Origin: Halobaculum saliterrae
GTDB taxonomy: Archaea; Halobacteriota; Halobacteria; Halobacteriales; Haloferacaceae
Direction: 5' to 3'
Assembly (NCBI RefSeq): GCF_009831625.1
Contig: NZ_WUUS01000004.1
Span: 263,743 to 327,742 of the forward strand
Length of the DNA: 64,000 bases
Positions within the stretch are counted from its first letter, which is position 1. Every line of letters begins with the position of its first letter. This document shows, piece by piece, positions 17,196 through 25,403 of the stretch. The notes under the pieces are model-generated. The model was given only the letters and a program-made list of their open reading frames with translations, ran no database searches and was not told the DNA's origin. A program made the translations under genes and the position numbers.

Positions 17196-17408
17196 ATGTC
17201 GGCCGCATCCGACCGGTCACCCGAGGACGTGCGCACGCCCGACCCCCGCTTCTCGGCCCCGTCGGGGCTCCGAGCGGCGGTGGTTCGCCACGACGGCGAA
17301 CCGGACCGGTGTACGCTGTACCCCGAGGACGCCGACGACGTCGATCTCGTGACGACGTGGCTCTCGGTCGACGCCGACTGCCTCGTCGGGCTCGACGACG
17401 CCCGCTGA
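17196..17408 (+). CDS. Small haloarchaeal protein, paralogue of the gene at 62425
   Basis: 70 residues, acidic, with no membrane segment. The C-terminal half (CTLYPEDADDVDLVTTWLSVDADCLVGLDDAR) is two strands and a terminal helix that closely parallel the end of the minus-strand protein at 62425-62619 (VTVYDPETLETTWITVDTD...IEDVR). Both match a small uncharacterised haloarchaeal family (I believe DUF7511, from memory). A TATA box at the right distance supports expression. Function unknown. Confidence 0.75.
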   Translation: MSAASDRSPEDVRTPDPRFSAPSGLRAAVVRHDGEPDRCTLYPEDADDVDLVTTWLSVDADCLVGLDDAR

Positions 17409-17456
17409 GTCGACGCTCCTCCACCGACCCGACGGTCCCCGAACCCGTGACGACGC

Positions 17457-18266
17457 TCACTCGTCGCCAGCTTCGACGGTCCCCGACGACGGATCCCAGC
17501 GCACGCGACGCTCGCGTGCCAGCTTCTCGACGTGCGCCCGGACCGTGGCGCGAGCCAGGTCCCTGACACCCGTGAGGTCCTTCTCGTAGGCGCGCTCCAG
17601 CACCCCGTCGAGGTCCGTCGCTCCCCCGCGGACCGCCGCGAGCACGGCGCGCTCTCGGTCGCGCCGGTGGTCGATCAGCCGGGCGCAGGTCGCCCGCGTG
17701 TCGTCGATCCGGGGACCGTGCCCGGGGAACAGCGCTGGGGGGTCGCGGGCGTGGAGACGACGGAGCGTCGTGAGGTACGCGCGCATGTCGCCCTCGGGCG
17801 CCGCGACGACGACGCTCCCCTCCGCCACCGCCACGTCGCCGCAGACGACGCCGTTCCGGGTCTCGAAGCCGACGCCGTCGGGGGCGTGCCCCGGGAGGGC
17901 GACGACCGTCGTCGGGCCGACCGAGTCGCCGGCGAGGAACGTGCGGTCGGGCTCGACGCCGGTCGCGTCGACGAAGCGGTCCTCGTACCCCCGCCGCGCC
18001 CAGACGGTCGCACCCGTCTCGGCGGCGTACGCCGCGACCGCCCCGACGTGGTCCGGGTGGGTGTGCGTGACGGCGACGTGGTCGGCGACCTTCTCGCGGA
18101 CGACGGTGTCCAGCGTGTCGGTGCGGGCCGCCGGGTCGACGAGCAGCGTCTCGTCGGTTCCGACGACGTACGCGTTCGTCGACCCGCCGGGCGCGCGGGT
18201 GTCGACGGGGACCGAGAAGCGGTCGACGTGCGTGCCGGCCCCGCCGCCGGTCTGTGACCCGCTCAT
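17457..18266 (-). CDS. MBL-fold metallo-hydrolase
   Basis: 269 residues with the metallo-beta-lactamase core: the HTHPDHVG dinuclear zinc motif, LPGHAPDG for the third ligand, GDVAV with the bridging aspartate, and the final histidine in FPGHGPRID. The C-terminal winged-helix-like region (YEKDLTGVRDLARATVRAHVEKLARERRV) matches the LACTB2/glyoxalase-II-like group, whose members hydrolyse thioesters or act as endoribonucleases. Its ATG overlaps the stop of the radical SAM gene by one base, so it is the second cistron of that operon. Confidence 0.87.
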   Translation of the reverse strand: MSGSQTGGGAGTHVDRFSVPVDTRAPGGSTNAYVVGTDETLLVDPAARTDTLDTVVREKVADHVAVTHTHPDHVGAVAAYAAETGATVWARRGYEDRFVDATGVEPDRTFLAGDSVGPTTVVALPGHAPDGVGFETRNGVVCGDVAVAEGSVVVAAPEGDMRAYLTTLRRLHARDPPALFPGHGPRIDDTRATCARLIDHRRDRERAVLAAVRGGATDLDGVLERAYEKDLTGVRDLARATVRAHVEKLARERRVRWDPSSGTVEAGDE

Positions 18267-20047
18267 CAGTCCGCGCTCCGCGGCGCCGGCGCGCCGGGGT
18301 ACTCCGCGTCGGCGTCGACGCCGGGGACACCGGCGTCGGCGAACCGGGTCAGGTCGGCGTCGGCGCCGGCGACCTCGGCGGCCTCGGCGGCGCTCGCGTA
18401 CGGGCGGTTCACGACCAGATCGCCAGCCGTCCCGCTCGCGATCCCCGGGATCGCGGTCAGTTCGTTCATCGAGGCGCCGTTGAGATCCAGCGGGTACGGA
18501 ACGCCCGTCACCGAGCGGTAGCCCCAGTCGACGACGGCCACGTCGACGGTCCGGCCCAGTTCGTGTTCGCCGGGGACGCCGACGAGGATCGGATAGGTGC
18601 CGAGCTGGCGGCCGAAGGTGGTGCCGTCCTCGTGGTACTCCAGGTACACGTCGGGGAGGACGGTCCCGGTGGGCATCACGCGCTCCAGCATCGGGCGGTC
18701 GACCGTCTCGCGCACCTCCCGCTTGTACTGCTGGAACTCCTTCTTGTGCTCGCGGGCGAGGCGCGCGCCGGTCTCGGCCATCTCGGTGCCCTCGAACGCC
18801 ATCACCTGCCGGACGTTCACCCGGCGGAGCATGAGCCCCTCGTCCATCACGGAGTCGAGGAAGTCCCTGTTGTGCTCGAACGTCTCGCTGGTCTCGCCCT
18901 CCAGCCCGTGGACGAGGTTGATCCCGGGCAGGAGCTTGGGAAGCCGCCGCGGGGCCGAGTCGCCGAAGCTCGGCGCGTCCGCGGGCGACTCGCCGGGTCG
19001 CCACCCGGCGGCCTCGTTGACGACGCGGACTGCCTCCAGACACTCCTCGGCGCTGACGAGGAGGTTGTTCCTTTCACGGACCTCGGGGTCGGCGGATTCG
19101 AGGCCGAAGGCGGCGGTGTCGCCCGGGGTGTTGTGCCGGGCGATCACTTCGATGGCCTCCCGCGACGCCTCGGGGTAGTCGGTGATCGTCACCGGGTTCA
19201 TGTTGTCGAGGTGGAGCGTGCGCAGGTCCGGGGCCACCTCGCGGATCCCGCCGTACAGCTGTCTGAGGGCGTCCGGATTGGGCGCCTCGCCGTCGCCGCC
19301 GAACGCGAGGATGTCCGCCTGTCGGCCGAGCCGGAAGTGGCGGACGCCGTGGTCCGAGAGGGCGTCGACCTCCGAGACCACGTCCGGCGCGGTCCGGAAG
19401 TCGGGGTCCCCGTACAGCGGCTCCGTGCAGAACGAACAGCGATAGGCGCAGCCGCGGGAGGTCTCCAGCTCCGCGATGAGGTACTCGGGGTGGTTCGGGT
19501 GCTGCTCGACCACGAACGCGCCCATGCTCGACCATCGAGACACCTCGTCGTAGTCGCGGATGCGGTTGCCGAAGCCCTCCAGCCCGCTCTCGACGATGTC
19601 GAAGGCGGCCGCCTCCACGTCGCCCATGGCGACGAAGTCGTAGTCGAGGTCGTCGCGCTCCATCTCCTGTGCGCCGGCGTTCTCGTCGCCGACGCCGAAG
19701 CGCACCGGACCGCCGAGGAGGGTGACGCCGTCGGCGGTCCACGCGAGTTCGCGCACCTCGTCGGGTTCGGCGGGGGTCCCCCCGACGTACTTCCCCGGGA
19801 CGGTCATCCCGCCGACGTAGATCATGAGGTCGGCATCGGCCACGTCGGCCCGCTTGCGGCGCTCGTCGCGTAGCTCGTCGATCGTGTGGTAGGTGACGTT
19901 CGACTCGGGAACGCCGGCGTCGACGAGCGCGCCCGCGGTGAAGCGGGGGTACGTCGAGACGTAGGGCGGGACGCCGAAGTGCGCCGGCTCGTCGACGTAG
20001 CCGTCGACGATCGTGACGGAGAGGTCGCTGGGATCCGGCGCGGTCAT
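18266..20047 (-). CDS. Radical SAM protein with B12-binding-like N-terminus and C-terminal HhH
   Basis: 593 residues. Residues 1-160 are a Rossmann-like, cobalamin-binding-like domain without an obvious DxHxxG motif. The radical SAM core begins at RGCAYRCSFC (C200, C204, C207 ligate the 4Fe-4S cluster), followed by LGRQADILAF and TLHLDNMNPVTI and a C-terminal helix-hairpin-helix segment (LTAIPGIASGTAGDLVV). The layout resembles the UPF0313/YgiQ-related archaeal radical SAM proteins, some of which modify RNA or lipids; the substrate is unknown. It is co-transcribed with the downstream MBL hydrolase, suggesting both act on one substrate. Confidence 0.87.
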   Translation of the reverse strand: MTAPDPSDLSVTIVDGYVDEPAHFGVPPYVSTYPRFTAGALVDAGVPESNVTYHTIDELRDERRKRADVADADLMIYVGGMTVPGKYVGGTPAEPDEVRELAWTADGVTLLGGPVRFGVGDENAGAQEMERDDLDYDFVAMGDVEAAAFDIVESGLEGFGNRIRDYDEVSRWSSMGAFVVEQHPNHPEYLIAELETSRGCAYRCSFCTEPLYGDPDFRTAPDVVSEVDALSDHGVRHFRLGRQADILAFGGDGEAPNPDALRQLYGGIREVAPDLRTLHLDNMNPVTITDYPEASREAIEVIARHNTPGDTAAFGLESADPEVRERNNLLVSAEECLEAVRVVNEAAGWRPGESPADAPSFGDSAPRRLPKLLPGINLVHGLEGETSETFEHNRDFLDSVMDEGLMLRRVNVRQVMAFEGTEMAETGARLAREHKKEFQQYKREVRETVDRPMLERVMPTGTVLPDVYLEYHEDGTTFGRQLGTYPILVGVPGEHELGRTVDVAVVDWGYRSVTGVPYPLDLNGASMNELTAIPGIASGTAGDLVVNRPYASAAEAAEVAGADADLTRFADAGVPGVDADAEYPGAPAPRSAD

Positions 20048-20145
20048 AGCCGACGATGGCGGGCCGAGCGGCTAAAGCCGTGCGGTCCGGGGTCGCTCCC
20101 CGGCGACCCGGGATCGCTCACTCACGCGGACGTGACACGCCCGGA

Positions 20146-20388
20146 TCACCAGCCGCCGCGCGTCCGGGCGTCGCCGTCGGTCTCGAACCCGCCGACCTCC
20201 TCCTCGATCCCGCCGACGAGCGCCGCCTCCTCGTAGGTTATCCCGTCGCCCTCTTCAAGGATGTCGAGCAGGTCGCCGACCGTCCCCGGCGGGTCGGCCA
20301 CCGTCGCGTCGACGTCCCGTCGTTCCTCCCGGTCGGCCGCCTCCCGGGCACGACGCTCCCGCTCTCGTTCCCGCCGTCTCGTGCGCAT
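20146..20388 (-). CDS. Small hypothetical charged protein
   Basis: 80 residues. The N-terminus is a highly basic/acidic predicted helix (MRTRRRERERERRAREAADREERRD), followed by a helical stretch (VGDLLDILEEGDGITYEEAALVGGIEEEV). No domain recognised. Codon usage is haloarchaeal and the predicted secondary structure is plausible, but the evidence for a real gene is moderate. A GTG three codons upstream (20397) sits about 27 nt from a weak CAATAG element and could be the actual leaderless start. Confidence 0.5.
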   Translation of the reverse strand: MRTRRRERERERRAREAADREERRDVDATVADPPGTVGDLLDILEEGDGITYEEAALVGGIEEEVGGFETDGDARTRGGW

Positions 20389-20467
20389 TGGTGTCACCCC
20401 ACACGAACTCGAACGGCGGAGCTATTGAGTGTTGTGTCGGACTCCGTTCCGTATCGCTCACGCCTCC

Positions 20468-21358
20468 TCAGCCGTAGATCCGTCCCTCCAGTCGTTCGGT
20501 CCGATCCGAACCGTCGTCCGGATCGAGCGCCGTCTGGTAGTTCCGCTCGGCGGCGGACGCCGCCGCGACCGCATCGAGCGCGTCGTCGGTCGCGACCGCG
20601 CAGTCGCGGGCGGCGTCGTCGGCGAAGCGAACGCCGTCGTCGACGAGCGCCGCGACGTTCCGACGGCGCGCCTCGACGTGCCGGCGTTGGGCCTTCTTGT
20701 ATCCGGTTCGCTCGGCGCCGTCGAGTCGGTCGAACACCGACGCGGGGTACGTCTCCAGTACGGCGAGGCGGGGGAGTTGATCGCCGTCGGCGCCGGCGGT
20801 ACCGCCGAGCGCGGACGCGGGCAATGCCGGCGGGACGCACACCCCCTCGCGTTCGATCAGTCGGCGGAGGAGCACGGAGATGCCGTAGTACGTCTGCGTC
20901 TTGATCCGGAAGCCGGCGGGGTCCTGTCCGCCGTGCGCGTCGTCGGTCGCGCGCCGGATCGGCCGTCCTGCGTCGGCGTCGGCCGCCTCACGCACCGCGT
21001 CGTACAGGTCGCGCGGGTCGTCGACGGCGTCGAGCACGCCCCACTCCCCGGGCGTCGCCGCCACGAACTCGCGCCACGTGCGGTCGCCGAGCACCCACGC
21101 CGGGAGGCTGAACGGCACGTCGACTCCCGCGACTGCGGGGCCGTCGACGCCGCCGAGGTGCGCGGAAAGCGCCGGCAACACGTCGTCGCGGGCGGTCGAA
21201 CCGAGACCGAGGAACTCGGCGGCCGACGCCAACTCGTCCACGACGAGCGTGCCGTCGTCGACGAAACAGCGCGCGACCCAGGTGTCGGCGCCCGCGCTCG
21301 CGGCGGCGGCGCTGAGGTCGACGCCGTACACGGCGGTCGGATCGGGGATCCGGGGCAC
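20468..21358 (-). CDS. DUF429-family protein
   Basis: About 296 residues, starting at a GTG (VPRIPDPTAVYGVDLSA). DUF429 proteins have an RNase H-like fold; here the first strand YGVDLSAA, VAGVDVPFSLP, the RIKTQTYYGISVLLRRL region and VLETYPASVFDRL match the family. The final segment (DALDAVAAASAAERNYQTAL) carries the conserved D-D-A-L-D-A helix. The family is thought to be nuclease-like, but no activity is shown. The longer in-frame extension to 21598 runs into the start of the small zinc-ribbon gene on the opposite strand and is rejected. Confidence 0.82.
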   Translation of the reverse strand: MPRIPDPTAVYGVDLSAAAASAGADTWVARCFVDDGTLVVDELASAAEFLGLGSTARDDVLPALSAHLGGVDGPAVAGVDVPFSLPAWVLGDRTWREFVAATPGEWGVLDAVDDPRDLYDAVREAADADAGRPIRRATDDAHGGQDPAGFRIKTQTYYGISVLLRRLIEREGVCVPPALPASALGGTAGADGDQLPRLAVLETYPASVFDRLDGAERTGYKKAQRRHVEARRRNVAALVDDGVRFADDAARDCAVATDDALDAVAAASAAERNYQTALDPDDGSDRTERLEGRIYG

Positions 21359-21476
21359 GGGTGTTCGAAGGGATGCGACAGTCAAAAGCGGCGGCGACTC
21401 GGAGGGACAGACCGAGCCGCGGCGACCCTCGGGGGAGCGGATCGAGATACCGGAACGGCCCGCCCTCCCCACGTCG

Positions 21477-21483
21477 TTTATGG
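21477..21483 (+). promoter_or_regulatory. TATA-like box of the small zinc-ribbon gene
   Basis: TTTATGG about 26 nt before the ATG at 21506, the expected spacing for a leaderless haloarchaeal gene. Confidence 0.5.
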
Positions 21484-21505
21484 CGCGTGCGGCCCAAGTC
21501 GGGGT

Positions 21506-21664
21506 ATGCCCGCCACGAAGGAAGTCAAGTGCACCAGCGAGAACTGCGAGCTCGACATGTTCGAGAACCACTACACCTACGACATCGCGGACGACCACAC
21601 TGTTGCCGACCTGTCGTGCCCGCTGTGCGGGGGGACCGACTGTCTGGAGGAGATCGAGCTGTAA
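21506..21664 (+). CDS. 52-residue zinc-ribbon protein
   Basis: Four cysteines in two pairs (CTSENC at residues 9-14 and CPLCGGTDC at 38-46) give a treble-clef/zinc-ribbon mini-protein ending CLEEIEL. Such CPxCG mini-proteins are abundant in haloarchaea and mostly uncharacterised; some affect motility and biofilm formation in Haloferax. The stop is followed after two bases by the ATG of the HSP20 gene, so the two are an operon, which hints at a protein-quality or stress context. Confidence 0.82.
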   Translation: MPATKEVKCTSENCELDMFENHYTYDIADDHTVADLSCPLCGGTDCLEEIEL

Positions 21665-21666
21665 CC

Positions 21667-22251
21667 ATGCCGGAGCGAGACCAGTTCGCCGAGGGTGCCG
21701 ACCGACTGAAGGACGTCGGCGAGTCGGCGATGAACACGGTGCTCGACCGCGTCGGGCGCGGCGTCGCGACGGTGCAGGAGAAGTCGCCGCTCGCGTACGA
21801 CGTGTTGGAGTCGGCGGACGCGTTCCTCGTCGTCTTCGATGCCCCGGGCGCCGAGCGCAGCGACGTGCAGGTCCGGTTCAACGAGGGCGCCGTCGAGGTG
21901 CGGATCGACCGCTTCCGCGACTTCCGCGAGGGGTTCGAGATGCGGTTCCCCGGCCGCGGGCTCGCGCTCGACGGCCGCGCGGAGCTTCCCCCGGGCGCCG
22001 CCGTCGAGCCCGAGGATGCCTCGTCGACGCTCACCGACCACGGCACGCTCCGCGTTCGCGTTCCCAAGGCCCCGGGCGGCTCAGTCGCCGTCGAGGAGAG
22101 CGACGCGGACGCGAACGCCGACGACGAGCCGGTGCAGTTGGACATGGAGGAGGACGCGGACGCCGGAGACGACGACGCCGATGACGCCGATGCCGGCGCG
22201 GACGACCCGGCCGACGGTGACGGCGACGACGCGGACGCCGACGAGGAGTAG
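21667..22251 (+). CDS. HSP20/alpha-crystallin family protein
   Basis: 194 residues. The central domain (SADAFLVVFDAPGAERSDVQVRFNEGAVEVRI ... LPPGAAVEPEDASSTLTDHGTLRVRVPKA) is a small heat-shock alpha-crystallin fold. The N-terminal helix (ADRLKDVGESAMNTVLDRVGRGVATVQE) would drive oligomer assembly, and a 55-residue Asp-rich tail from about residue 138 replaces the usual short I-x-I tail. sHsps hold unfolding proteins in solution without ATP. It is preceded at two bases by the zinc-ribbon mini-gene. Confidence 0.87.
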   Translation: MPERDQFAEGADRLKDVGESAMNTVLDRVGRGVATVQEKSPLAYDVLESADAFLVVFDAPGAERSDVQVRFNEGAVEVRIDRFRDFREGFEMRFPGRGLALDGRAELPPGAAVEPEDASSTLTDHGTLRVRVPKAPGGSVAVEESDADANADDEPVQLDMEEDADAGDDDADDADAGADDPADGDGDDADADEE

Positions 22252-22268
22252 TCGCTCCCGACCGACGG

Positions 22269-23462
22269 TCAGCAGCCCTTCTCCGGTCCGTCGTCCGTGT
22301 CGACGGCCATCCCCTCGCTGATCTCGAACGCCTCATCGCCGTCGAAGCGTCCGGGAGCGAACTGCGGAACCCCCTCCCGCTCGCCGAGCACCTGCCGTGC
22401 GATCGCCTCGCCCGTCGCCGGCGCGCGCATGAACCCGTGTCCCTGCCAGCCGGCGGCGACGAGGACGCCGTCGGCGACCTCGCCGAGCAGCGGGTCGCCG
22501 TCGGGCGTCGCCGTGCACAGCCCGGCCCACGCGCGCTCCACGTCCGGATCGTGGCCCGCGCGGTCGCGGAGCGTCCCGCCCACGTCCGCGAGGAACCAGT
22601 CGTCCGCGTCCCGATCCCACTCGTCCGGGTCGGCCTCGACCGGGACGGTGCCGTCGCCCGCGAGCAGGCCCGCTGGGTGCGGGCGCGCGTACGCCCCCGC
22701 CGAGGCGTCGTACCACATCGGCCCGTCGAACGCGCGCCCGGAGACGAGCGCCTGCACGCGGTAGGGCTTCAGCGGGACCGCGATCCCGGCGTCCGCGAGC
22801 AGCCGCTTCGTGTGTGCGCCGGCGGCGACGACGACGGCGTCGAAGCGCCGCGTCACGGGCGCCTCGTCGGCGACGGCCACGCCCGGAGGCGCCGTCGACA
22901 CCGCGACTTCGCTGTCGGTCCGGATCTCCGCGCCCGCGGACGCGGCGAGGTCGGCGACCGTGGCCACGTAGCTCCCGGGGTCGGTCCACCCGGCGTTGCG
23001 CGCGACGGCCGCGACGGCCACGTCGTCGACCTGAAGGCTCGGGAACCGTTCGCCCAGCTCGTCGCCGCCGAGGGTCTCGACGTCGCGGTCGTGGACGCGC
23101 ATCCGCCCGGCCGCGCCGCGGATCGCCTCCGCGAGGTCGTCGTCGCCCTCGCGCGCGAGCATCACGTACGGGCACTCCGTGAACGTGAACTCGCCGGTTC
23201 CCGAGAGCCGCCGGAAGCGCTCCAGCGCGCGGGCCCCCATCTCGGCGTCGATGTCCTCCGCATAGGCGTCGTAGAGGACGCCGGCGGCGCGGCCCGACGC
23301 GCCCGAGCCGATGTCCCCCTTCTCGAACAGCGTCACGTCGGCGCCGGCGACCGCCAGGTCGTACGCCGCGGTGACGCCGAAGGCGCCGCCGCCGACGACC
23401 GCGACGCGCATGCCGTCGCCGGCCCCCGATGCGGGTCCGGCGTCCGGATCGCGCCCGGCCAT
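22269..23462 (-). CDS. FAD-dependent oxidoreductase (DAO family)
   Basis: About 397 residues if started at the ATG whose ATGA overlaps the creatininase stop. The dinucleotide-binding motif VAVVGGGAFGVTAAYDLA lies near residue 20, then ADVTLFEKGDIGSGASGRAAG, and the C-terminal FAD contact (GVLVAAGWQGHGFMRAPATGEAIARQVL) is typical of glycine/sarcosine/D-amino acid oxidases and glycerol-3-phosphate dehydrogenases. The amine substrate is not determinable. An ATG at 23411 (MRVAVVGGG) would give the more usual short N-terminus; the overlap favours 23462. It is transcribed with the creatininase gene. Confidence 0.82.
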   Translation of the reverse strand: MAGRDPDAGPASGAGDGMRVAVVGGGAFGVTAAYDLAVAGADVTLFEKGDIGSGASGRAAGVLYDAYAEDIDAEMGARALERFRRLSGTGEFTFTECPYVMLAREGDDDLAEAIRGAAGRMRVHDRDVETLGGDELGERFPSLQVDDVAVAAVARNAGWTDPGSYVATVADLAASAGAEIRTDSEVAVSTAPPGVAVADEAPVTRRFDAVVVAAGAHTKRLLADAGIAVPLKPYRVQALVSGRAFDGPMWYDASAGAYARPHPAGLLAGDGTVPVEADPDEWDRDADDWFLADVGGTLRDRAGHDPDVERAWAGLCTATPDGDPLLGEVADGVLVAAGWQGHGFMRAPATGEAIARQVLGEREGVPQFAPGRFDGDEAFEISEGMAVDTDDGPEKGC

Positions 23463-24229
23463 CAGCGGTGCGGCTCCGGCATGAGCGCGTCGAACGGCTG
23501 ATCGGCCAGCCAGCCGACGAGCGCGTCGAGCTCGCCGGTCGCCTGCTCGAACAGCTTCCGGCCCTTCTCCGCGGTTCCCTCGGTCGGCGTTCCGACCGCG
23601 CCCGACTCCGAGAAGTCCGCGGTGTCGAAGCCGACGGCGGCGCCGTGGACCTCCATCCCCCACGAGTCGGCGGCGCCGTCCTCGGCCTCCTCCAGCAGCC
23701 CCTCGCGCACCAGGTCGCCCGCGAGGTGGGCGACCATGCTCGTCTCCATCGCGTCGGCGTGGCCGATGCCGGACTGGTCGAACAGCTCCTCGTCGAGGCC
23801 GTCGAGGCTCGACCACCAGTTCCACGGCGCGGCGTACGCGATCTGGTCGCCGCGGAGCCGTCGGGCCGCCCGACGAAGGGCGTCGCTGTTCCCCCCGTGC
23901 CCGTTGCAGAACACGAGCTTCCGGACGCCGTGGCTGGCGACGGACGCCGCGACCTCTCCGACGTAGTCCTCGAACGTCTCCGGCTCGGCCCACAGGGTCC
24001 CGTCGAACTGGCGGTGGTGCGCGGAGACGCCCACCGGGACGGTCGGCAGCACCACGGCGTCGTCGCGGTCGATCCCTCGCGCGACGGCCTCCGCCGCGAG
24101 GAAGTCCGTCCCCAGCGGGAGCGCCGGGCCGTGCTGCTCGACCGAGCCGGTCGGCAGGATCGCCACCTCGACGCCGTCGTCGAACGCCTCGCCCGCGCTC
24201 GTCGTCGTCTCCTCGTGGAGCAGTCGCAT
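23462..24229 (-). CDS. Creatininase-family amidohydrolase
   Basis: 255 residues with the metal-binding motifs of the family: the N-terminal GSVEQHGPALPLGTD block with the first Glu/His/Asp ligands, CNGHGGN, and GHADAMETS near the C-terminal third. Family members include creatinine amidohydrolase, the archaeal formamide hydrolase ArfB of riboflavin/F420 synthesis, and MftE-type peptidases. In a haloarchaeon ArfB is the most attractive role, but the pairing with a DAO-type amine oxidase points to degradation of an amide/amine. Upstream gene of a two-gene operon with the oxidoreductase. Confidence 0.87.
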   Translation of the reverse strand: MRLLHEETTTSAGEAFDDGVEVAILPTGSVEQHGPALPLGTDFLAAEAVARGIDRDDAVVLPTVPVGVSAHHRQFDGTLWAEPETFEDYVGEVAASVASHGVRKLVFCNGHGGNSDALRRAARRLRGDQIAYAAPWNWWSSLDGLDEELFDQSGIGHADAMETSMVAHLAGDLVREGLLEEAEDGAADSWGMEVHGAAVGFDTADFSESGAVGTPTEGTAEKGRKLFEQATGELDALVGWLADQPFDALMPEPHR

Positions 24230-24322
24230 ATCGGTCGGTCCGTTCGGGGGGACGTAGGCGTTCGGGTGACGGCCGTCGGCGTTGCTCCGGGCGCACCGAA
24301 CCGGCGGAAGGGGACGGCCGAC

Positions 24323-25351
24323 CTACCGCGGAACCCGAACCAGCCGCCGGTCCAGTTCGTCCTCGGCCCAGGCGACGAGTTCGTCCTCGTTCTCGTCGAG
24401 GAGAGTCGATTGCTTGTCGACGAACCCCGAGAACCCGAGGAACCCCACGGCCTCGTAGACGGGGCGACGCTCGGCGAGCCCTGTCGGGAGCGCGCCGGCG
24501 CGACCGCGATAGCCCTCGTGGAGCGCGGCGCGCAGCCGCGGGGCGGTCTCCGTGCGGGGACCGCCGAGCAGTTGTCGCTCGGCGCGCACCACCTCGCGGG
24601 CCGGGTCGCCGACGTGGGACAGCTCCCAGTCGAGCAGGCCGACCCGCCGCTCCCGCGGCGAGACTGCGTCCCCGGGATGTTCGGCGACGACGGCGTTCGG
24701 CTTCGCCGGGTCGCCGTGGACCAGCGTCGCCGGCGCGTCGTCGAGCCCGACCGTCGTCTCTCGGACCGCGTCGGCGACGCGGTCGAAGTGGTCGTCAAGC
24801 CGGTCGCTGGAGGCGATCGCGCGCATCCGCTCGATCCGCCCCACCAGCACCTCGGTCCACGGCTGTTCGTCCACTGACAGCCCCTTCGCCCCGCCGGCGG
24901 TGGGTTGATCGCGGGCCTCACCACGGATCTCGCCGTGAGCGTCGAAGCGGACGGTGTGCACGGAAGCGAGCGCGGCACCCATCGCGCGGGTCAGGGTCTC
25001 CGTTCCGTCCCTCCCGGCGTCACTCCATGCCGAGAGAACCGAGTCGCCGGCCATCGGCGCCGTCGCGAGAACGGGCGGGTCCGCGTCCGGGTCGGCCGCG
25101 AGCACGTCCGGCACCCGGAGGGCGATGTCGGCCGCGTCGACGGTCCCGATGCAGGCGCTCTCGCGCCGGATCCGGGAGCCGTCGCCGTCGAGGGCGACCT
25201 TCAGGAACGCCGCAGCCGGCCGCCGGTCGTCCGCGAACGCGACCCGGACGGTCTCGTTGTCGTCGTTCCACGACGGCCCGGTCGACCGGACGCCGGCGAC
25301 GGGTCGTCCCGGGAACGCGGCGGCGAATCCCCGGCGGATGGCGTGGTCCAT
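24323..25351 (-). CDS. Aminoglycoside-phosphotransferase-fold kinase
   Basis: 342 residues of the APH/ChoK family. Catalytic loop LVHGDPAKPNAVV (HGDxxxxN) and metal-binding GLLDWELSHVGDP are intact, with an N-lobe containing the AAFLKVALDGD lysine strand and a C-terminal helical extension ending DELVAWAEDELDRR. The acceptor is unknown; the family covers small-molecule kinases (choline, thiamine, homoserine, antibiotics) and resistance is unlikely in this context. Single gene by spacing, about 50 bp before the next minus-strand gene. Confidence 0.85.
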   Translation of the reverse strand: MDHAIRRGFAAAFPGRPVAGVRSTGPSWNDDNETVRVAFADDRRPAAAFLKVALDGDGSRIRRESACIGTVDAADIALRVPDVLAADPDADPPVLATAPMAGDSVLSAWSDAGRDGTETLTRAMGAALASVHTVRFDAHGEIRGEARDQPTAGGAKGLSVDEQPWTEVLVGRIERMRAIASSDRLDDHFDRVADAVRETTVGLDDAPATLVHGDPAKPNAVVAEHPGDAVSPRERRVGLLDWELSHVGDPAREVVRAERQLLGGPRTETAPRLRAALHEGYRGRAGALPTGLAERRPVYEAVGFLGFSGFVDKQSTLLDENEDELVAWAEDELDRRLVRVPR

Positions 25352-25403
25352 GGCGCCGGCTGTCCGCGCGAGGGCAAAATGCGTTCGGGGCGCGTGTGAC
25401 GGG

